Source: Ruminococcus sp. NK3A76 (GTDB lineage Bacteria > Bacillota > Clostridia > Oscillospirales > Ruminococcaceae). Taken from it: a stretch of DNA of 64,000 nucleotides. Within the stretch, counting starts at the first letter, position 1, and every line of letters starts with the position of its first letter. A program made the translations under genes and the position numbers. The notes under the pieces were generated by a model. The model searched no databases, had not been told where the DNA came from, and worked only from the letters and a program-made list of their open reading frames with translations. Shown in pieces: positions 59,297 to 64,000 of the stretch. The stretch is from positions 2,604,001 through 2,668,000 of the forward strand of contig NZ_JMMA01000002.1 in NCBI RefSeq assembly GCF_000686125.1, given 5' to 3'.

Positions 59297-60334
59297 ATGA
59301 ACACTACATATCTTATAGACCTCGAAAACGTCAACAGCGGCGGCTTTGAGGGCGCAAACATCTTAGATGAGACCGATGAGCTGATAGTTTTCTACAGTGA
59401 GAAGGCAGACACGCTGAAAATTCCCACGATAAGGGCGCTGCTCTTTACCAAGGCCGAGATAAAATTCTACAAGAGCAAAAACGGCATCATGAACGCTATG
59501 GATTTTGACATAGTGTCGGTGCTGGGCATAGTTTACAACACCGAGAGGAGCTTTGTGATAGTCAGCCGTGACAAGGGCTTTGATGTCGTTGTCGAGCGCT
59601 ACCGCTCGTTTGGCAAGGCTAATGTCACCAGGCGTGTGAACATCGGCGCTGCAAATCAGCGGCAGGAGCCTGTTCCCGAGCCTGAGCCTACAGCCGAGCC
59701 CGAGCCTATAGCAGCAGAGCCCGAGGCGGCACAGACCCCCGAGCCCATGACCGAAACCCCACAGCCCTCCGAGCCCGAGGAGATATCATACTCAGCGCCC
59801 GATGTGCCTGAGATAGAGCCTGACAAGTTCGAGGCGGAGATATCAAAGGCTATGGAGCTGACCGCCGAGCAGGCAGCTTCCTCTCAGGCTGAGGAGAAGC
59901 AGGCAGAGCCCGGGCAGGCTACAGAGCCGGAGCTATCCGAAATACAGCAGCCCGAGCCGCAGCCGCAGCCCAGAAAGCGTGGCAGGCCGAGAAAGACACC
60001 GCAGCCAAACGCCCCCAAAGCGCCTGCGCCCAACGCTCCTGCACCCAAAGCCCCGGTAAAGAAGAAAAAGCCGGCAGCAGCCGAGATGTCAAGGGCACAG
60101 AAGGGCATGGTAAATCAGTTTTTAAACAATCTCATGGGTGCCAAGCACAAGCCGCCCTTCACCAAGGACGAGCTGAAAATAATCAGAGAAACAGCCGAGA
60201 CTGCCAGGAACAAGACGGCGTTCTACAACGCATTAAGAAGCAGGCTTGGCAGCGAGAAAGGCATCGAGCTCTACAAGGAGATAAAAAACGACTACGACAA
60301 GATAACGGAATACATCAAAGACATAAAGAAATAG
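59297..60334 (+). CDS. PIN-domain protein with Pro/Glu linker and AT-hook-like motif
   Basis: 345 residues from ATG at 59297 (AGGAGAG upstream). Residues 1-120 resemble PIN/NYN nuclease folds: TYLIDLENVNSGGF, then AMDFDIVSVLG and FVIVSRDKGFDVV, supplying several acidic residues. Residues 125-245 are a low-complexity Pro/Glu region with EPEP runs. KRGRPRKTPQP is an AT-hook-like motif followed by a Pro/Ala/Lys stretch. The last 75 residues are a helical domain. So a nuclease-like head is joined to a nucleic-acid-binding tail; substrate unknown. Monocistronic. Confidence 0.75.
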   Translation: MNTTYLIDLENVNSGGFEGANILDETDELIVFYSEKADTLKIPTIRALLFTKAEIKFYKSKNGIMNAMDFDIVSVLGIVYNTERSFVIVSRDKGFDVVVERYRSFGKANVTRRVNIGAANQRQEPVPEPEPTAEPEPIAAEPEAAQTPEPMTETPQPSEPEEISYSAPDVPEIEPDKFEAEISKAMELTAEQAASSQAEEKQAEPGQATEPELSEIQQPEPQPQPRKRGRPRKTPQPNAPKAPAPNAPAPKAPVKKKKPAAAEMSRAQKGMVNQFLNNLMGAKHKPPFTKDELKIIRETAETARNKTAFYNALRSRLGSEKGIELYKEIKNDYDKITEYIKDIKK

Positions 60335-60348
60335 CAAAAGACCATAGC

Positions 60349-60374
60349 AAAAGACCGCCCTCGGGCGGTCTTTT
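60349..60374 (+). terminator. Terminator of the PIN-domain gene
   Basis: AAAAGACCGCCC / GGGCGGTCTTTT, 12-bp stem with a very short loop. Confidence 0.92.
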
Positions 60375-60377
60375 CTA

Positions 60378-60802
60378 ATGCATAATTAAGAATGCATAAT
60401 GCTTTTTCAATGCATAATGCATAATGCTTTTTCAATGCATAATGCATAATGCATAATGCATAATTGAGGTGCGCCTGCGGCGCTTATGGCCATTCGGCCG
60501 TGTTTATCTGACGGTATTGTTAAAACCGCAGGGCGTGCTACCGAAGGGTCGAGGGGCGACCGGAAAGCCCCTCATGTACCCTCGGAGAGCGAGAGTGCTC
60601 CCTTGAAGGCAATCTCCCGGACAAATCAGCTAAAGGGGTAGTCTCTCGCTTTGTTCACGCTACAGGTAGGGGGGCTTTCCGGTCGCCCCCCTGCTCCGGC
60701 TTCGCCTTCGCCACCCCCTTCGGGTTCACCCACACACGCTGAGTTGAGGACGAAGAAGACGAAGACAGGCCGAATGGCCATAAGCGCCGTCAGGCGCACC
60801 AC
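60378..60802. repeat. Mosaic intergenic repeat cluster, copy 18 (left of the IS element)
   Basis: GCATAATG octamers broken by CTTTTTCA, hairpin TGCGCC-TGC-GGCGC, palindrome GGCCATTCGGCC, large element (60541-60723), GGCCGAATGGCC and GCGCCGTCAGGCGC. The IS copy interrupts the cluster, which continues at 62098. Confidence 0.88.
60541..60723 (+). repeat. Large dispersed element (LE), copy f
   Basis: 183 bp, same orientation as a and b. Both arms intact: GGGGCGACCGGAAAGCCCC and GGGGGCTTTCCGGTCGCCCCC. Core has AATCAGCTAAAGGGG and CACGCTACAGGTAG. Confidence 0.9.
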
Positions 60803-60851
60803 TGAACCTGTCAAGTTTTCTGCACACATAAAGTTAATAAAACTATTGATA

Positions 60852-61706
60852 TCAGCCAATAGAAAGCTTTTCATTTCTGAGCTCATATGGCGTTTTTAAG
60901 CCGTTTGAGCTGTGATAACGATGTGTGTTGTAAAAGCCAAAGACGTATTCAAATATTTTTAGCTCGGCTTCCTTCCTCGTTTTGAACCTACAGCCATGTA
61001 CACAGGCATTTTTGACCGTTGCCCAGAAGCTTTCCATAGGTGCATTGTCATATGGCACACCGCTTCGAGACATGCTCTGGATCATCTTGTACTTATGAAG
61101 CTTGTTTTTGTATGCATTGGAAGCATATTGCACGCCTCGGTCAGAATGGAACAGCAGTCCTTCGCCCGGCTTGTATTTTTTGAATGCCTGATCAAGCGAA
61201 TCGATCATCAGTTCCTGCGTGTGTTTGCTGCTAAAGCTTAATCCGACACAATCACGTGCACATAGGTCTATTATCCCTGCTGCGTACAGCCAGCCTTCGT
61301 CTGTCCATATGTAAGTGCTGTCTCCGCACCACTTTCGGTTTGGCTTATCAGCATTAAAATTGCGGTCAAGAAGATTTTCTGCAACTTGATACTTGTGCCT
61401 GCTGTTGGTCGTTGCCCTATATTTTTTGCATTTTTTCGGGTACATATTTCCTTGACGCATCAGCCTTCCGACTTTCCCCTCACTCATCGGGTATCCGGCT
61501 TCTTCAAGTGCTTTTTTCATACGCACTCTGCCATACTCCTCATAGCTTTCAGCGAAGATCGTCTGCATTTTCTCTACAAGCTCCAGATCTTCTTTTTCTT
61601 TGTTGCTGCGAGGGTTTTCCTTTCGGTCATAATATGATCTTGTACTTATCCCGAGAGTCTGACATACCAGATTGATCGGATATTTATCCAATCCTCTCGC
61701 CCGCAA
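60852..61706 (-). CDS. IS3-family transposase OrfB (DDE domain)
   Basis: 284 residues from the first in-frame ATG; probably translated as an OrfAB fusion by -1 frameshifting. HTH_21-type region near 40-90 (YGRVRMKKALEEAGYPMSEG), integrase core with Asp in WCGDSTYIWT, Asp in LLFHSDRGVQY and Glu in APMESFWATVK: the DDE triad. Catalyses excision and insertion of the element. Confidence 0.95.
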   Translation of the reverse strand: MRARGLDKYPINLVCQTLGISTRSYYDRKENPRSNKEKEDLELVEKMQTIFAESYEEYGRVRMKKALEEAGYPMSEGKVGRLMRQGNMYPKKCKKYRATTNSRHKYQVAENLLDRNFNADKPNRKWCGDSTYIWTDEGWLYAAGIIDLCARDCVGLSFSSKHTQELMIDSLDQAFKKYKPGEGLLFHSDRGVQYASNAYKNKLHKYKMIQSMSRSGVPYDNAPMESFWATVKNACVHGCRFKTRKEAELKIFEYVFGFYNTHRYHSSNGLKTPYELRNEKLSIG

Positions 61707-61711
61707 GTCAT

Positions 61712-62014
61712 CTATCTTTTCTTTGACTCTTGCTCTGCCTGATATGCCGCAACTTTTTTTAAGATCTCTACCTGCATCCTGAGCTTTTCGTTTTCTTTCT
61801 TCAATCGCCTAAGTTCTGCATCCTGCGGACGCTGTTTCCCACAGCCTACAAATGCATCCTCGCCGTACTTTCTGTACTCTCTGCGCCATGTGTAGATCGT
61901 TTGCTCCGGTATTGCGAATTTTTCGGATAACACTTTCACAGATATGTTATCTTTGAAGTGCAGTTCCATGATCTTAAATTTGAATTCCCGACTGTTTTCT
62001 CCATGTGTGCTCAT
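61712..62014 (-). CDS. IS3-family OrfA (helix-turn-helix)
   Basis: 100 residues. HTH in the first 55 residues (LSEKFAIPEQTIYTWRREYR) and a leucine-zipper-like C-terminal helix (AELRRLKKENEKLRMQVEIL). Near its end the frame passes TTAAAAAAAG (61753-61762), a slippery site for a -1 shift into OrfB. The OrfB frame lies one base back, as expected. Confidence 0.93.
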   Translation of the reverse strand: MSTHGENSREFKFKIMELHFKDNISVKVLSEKFAIPEQTIYTWRREYRKYGEDAFVGCGKQRPQDAELRRLKKENEKLRMQVEILKKVAAYQAEQESKKR

Positions 62015-62097
62015 TTGAAGCCAACTCCTTTTTTATATTATATCATTATTAACTTCAAATGTGTAGTTTTATTATACAGGTTCACACAACTATTCAC

Positions 62098-62215
62098 TAT
62101 TCATTCTTCACTATTCACTATTCACTAAGCGTAGCGTTTCCGCCCGAATGGGCATCTGCGGCGTAAGCCGCACCTCACCTGTTACCTGTTACCTGTGACC
62201 TGTTACCTGTAAAAA
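62098..62215. repeat. Mosaic intergenic repeat cluster, copy 18 (right of the IS element)
   Basis: TATTCAC heptamers, GCCCGAATGGGC, GCGGCGTAAGCCGC and CCTGTTA heptamers, in the same order as at 37045-37135. Confidence 0.85.
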
Positions 62216-62221
62216 AGCGTT

Positions 62222-64000
62222 TTATTTCTTCCTGCGCATCTTCGGGTAAAGGGCGGTGTAGGCGGCGAAGGCGGTCTCGAACTGCTCCTCGGTAACGGGC
62301 TTTGCGCCGAAGCGGTGCTGCTCGAAAAGGCCTGTCACGGCGGTGAGCGACTCGCCTGTCTTGTCTCGCAGATAGTCGTTTAGCAGCTTCGGGGTGTAGG
62401 GCTTAAGGTCGGTCTTGTCCTCGTATTCGAGCAGACGGAAGATGTGGTCGTAAAGGTGGGTGAGCTTGCGGTCAGGTTCAAAGAAGCGCAGCCTGAGCCT
62501 GAAAAACAGCTCCCATATCCTGTCAAAGAGTATGATGAACACCAGCACGAAAAGCACGCCCATAACAAGCAGTATCCTGCCGAGATAGCCGAGTATCAGC
62601 GTGAGAGTGCTGCTCTCTGCCTGCTCCTGCTGGAACTCCTGGTCGAGATAGTCTGCGACCGTCGGGTCAAAGGTCATCCAGCCGACGTATGGGATAAAGG
62701 CTTCAACAAATGCGTGTGCGTGCGAGTCACGGACGATAAGGCGTGTGCTGTCCTCGGGGTCACGCTCGTATGCCACAAAGCCCTCGACGTAGCGAACAGG
62801 CACATTCTCCATCATGAGCATAACGCCCATAGCCGATGCAAAGTCTATGCATATGCCCGTCTTGCTCTCAAAGAGGAAGTATGACACGCTCTCGTCCTCG
62901 GGGATATATTCAAGATCGTACTCAAAGTCTGCGTCTGTGAAATACTGCTCTATCGCCTTGGCCTTTTCGTAGTCGGACTTGCAGTCCTTGCATATATCGT
63001 CAGCAAGCTCCTTGACCTTGTCGTAGTCCTTGAAGCCGTTCTCACGCAGATATTCGGGGTTGAAATGATAGTGCTCGGCCACCATTCCGTAGTAGTCGGG
63101 GTAATACTCGCTCATAAACGCTTCAAACTCATAGCCCTCCACAGGCTCGCTGTCCTCGTCCCAAAGGTGCTTGTTGCGCTGCTCTGCCTGTTCTACGGTG
63201 TTTTCCGCTTCGTCTATCGTCTTTACAAAGTCACTGAACCTTCCGCCTGCCTTTGCTGCAAAATCCTCGGCCTCGTCCTGGCATTTTACCGAGTAGATAT
63301 CAACGCTGCCGAGCCTTGAAGCGTTCACCGCAGGCGACACCATATAGTAATCAGACGATATCATCATCGCATAGCGGCCTTCCTCCAGCTCGACCTCAGA
63401 ATAGAGCGGTGCCGGGATAAAAGGCACGCTGCCGACGCTTTCTTCAAACATTATCGACATATGCGTGGTGTGCTTTTCATACTCGTTCCTGAAGTGCTTT
63501 GATGCAACGGGCAGCATATCTTCAAGACCCTTGCTCCTCTCGGCGGCATACAGGTCGGGGAAGGAGACATTTATCGTGCTGTCTATGCTCGTATCGTTTT
63601 TGAGATCCCTGCCGGCGTACCAGTCAAGGGCTGTCGGGTCGTAGGCGTTCATAGCACGTCTTCTGAAATATATCGGGTATTCGATATCCTTCATATCGTC
63701 GGGGTAGACGTAGAATACCGGCTCGTTTGTATACTTGACACCGTGCATTCTCGTCGAGCTTGCCCTGTCAACGAGCGTGCTCTTTCCGCCGCCGTTTATG
63801 CCGGTGAAATTCAAGAACGATGCGTCCTTTTCAAGGCGTGAGGGTGTTGAAAAGTCCGGGAATATCATAGCGAGCGCACCTGTCACCGAGACAAAGAGCG
63901 CCACGCTCATGACATAGGCTGTATTGACGACAGTTCCCTTGCCCTGGTCGGGTGCGAGGAAGACACGGTTATGCACGATTATCGCCACAAAGAGCGTGAT
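62222..64000 (-). CDS. Transglutaminase-like membrane protein (5' end outside window)
   Basis: The frame is open to the window edge; about 592 residues are visible. N-terminal membrane helix in view (TAYVMSVALFVSVTGALAMI), a long extracellular part, and a transglutaminase core with TGICIDFASAMG (Cys), DSHAHAFVEAFI (His) and WMTFDPTVADY (Asp). A second membrane helix (GYLGRILLVMGVLFVLVFII) and a DUF4129-like tail follow. The plan matches DUF3488/TgpA-type proteins, often next to a DUF58 and MoxR operon. Missing N-terminal helices lie beyond 64000. Confidence 0.9.
   Translation of the reverse strand: MTLFVAIIVHNRVFLAPDQGKGTVVNTAYVMSVALFVSVTGALAMIFPDFSTPSRLEKDASFLNFTGINGGGKSTLVDRASSTRMHGVKYTNEPVFYVYPDDMKDIEYPIYFRRRAMNAYDPTALDWYAGRDLKNDTSIDSTINVSFPDLYAAERSKGLEDMLPVASKHFRNEYEKHTTHMSIMFEESVGSVPFIPAPLYSEVELEEGRYAMMISSDYYMVSPAVNASRLGSVDIYSVKCQDEAEDFAAKAGGRFSDFVKTIDEAENTVEQAEQRNKHLWDEDSEPVEGYEFEAFMSEYYPDYYGMVAEHYHFNPEYLRENGFKDYDKVKELADDICKDCKSDYEKAKAIEQYFTDADFEYDLEYIPEDESVSYFLFESKTGICIDFASAMGVMLMMENVPVRYVEGFVAYERDPEDSTRLIVRDSHAHAFVEAFIPYVGWMTFDPTVADYLDQEFQQEQAESSTLTLILGYLGRILLVMGVLFVLVFIILFDRIWELFFRLRLRFFEPDRKLTHLYDHIFRLLEYEDKTDLKPYTPKLLNDYLRDKTGESLTAVTGLFEQHRFGAKPVTEEQFETAFAAYTALYPKMRRKK

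Larger units (their letters stand above)
60803..62094 (-). mobile_element. IS3-family insertion sequence, complete
   Basis: 1292 bp with imperfect terminal inverted repeats starting TGAACCTGT at both ends and matching again at ACACAT and AAGTTAATAA. The 3-bp direct repeat CAC lies on both sides (60800-60802 and 62095-62097). It holds orfA and orfB in the typical order, read on the minus strand, and sits inside an intergenic repeat cluster. Both open frames look intact. Confidence 0.93.

Noticed and set aside
60651-60899. Small frame GGLSGRPPAPASPSPPPSG...
   Set aside because: Derived from the large element arm; the same peptide appears wherever the arm is present.

Overview
The window looks like a chromosomal segment of a spore-forming, anaerobic gut or rumen member of the Oscillospiraceae, most like Ruminococcus. 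Pointers are a GerA/GerB/GerC-type germination operon, SpoIIIE/FtsK, Rex, fused ispH-rpsA and cmk-plsC genes, a GH36 alpha-galactosidase with a GPH symporter, and many textbook TTGACA-17 bp-TATAAT promoters. The species assignment is an inference from gene content; no rRNA is present.

Layout. 1-1.8 kb: a truncated diguanylate cyclase, then a compact locus that reads as a type I toxin-antitoxin pair: a 31-residue hydrophobic peptide and a convergent small RNA sharing one bidirectional terminator. 1.8-27.4 kb is almost entirely minus strand and carries cell-envelope and housekeeping genes: L,D-transpeptidase, YdcF, a C39-like lipoprotein, a HAD phosphatase, a CbxX-type AAA protein, an rRNA methyltransferase, PBP1A, ispH-rpsA, cmk-plsC, BaiN-like flavoprotein, RpiR regulator, ComEC-like hydrolase, YgiQ, FtsK and UppP. 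27.6-36.6 kb: an ECF sigma/anti-sigma-like pair, a CPCC protein, the ger operon diverging from DUF421-DUF4363, and a zinc-ribbon membrane protein with a repeated extracellular domain. 37-43 kb: rex, a 178-bp MITE, and an operon running acn - two small membrane proteins - Uma2 nuclease-like gene - icd. 43-51 kb: a tetR-symporter-alpha-galactosidase operon, a GT-B-like protein, nrdR, thrH. 51.7-60.3 kb: a sugar transferase, an orphan solute-binding lipoprotein, four tRNAs (Val, Asp, Phe, Gly), a fucose-isomerase-like enzyme, an FN3 protein and a PIN-domain protein with an AT-hook-like motif. 60.8-62.1 kb is a complete IS3-family element with 3-bp target duplications, and the window ends inside a transglutaminase-like membrane protein.

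The most unusual feature is the intergenic DNA. At about 19 places the gaps are built from a small kit of modules: AT-rich 7- or 8-bp tandem units, a GC-rich hairpin whose two arms vary together from copy to copy, a short palindrome that alternates between GCCCATTCGGGC and GGCCATTCGGCC, and, at six sites, a roughly 185-200 bp element with long inverted GGCGACCGGAAAGCC arms. Paired-arm variation suggests that structure, not primary sequence, is kept. No transposase or tyrosine-transposase partner for these modules is in the window.

Most functional calls rest on protein motifs read by eye. Starts were moved to match ribosome-binding sites where the longest open frame began upstream of a promoter or Shine-Dalgarno sequence.
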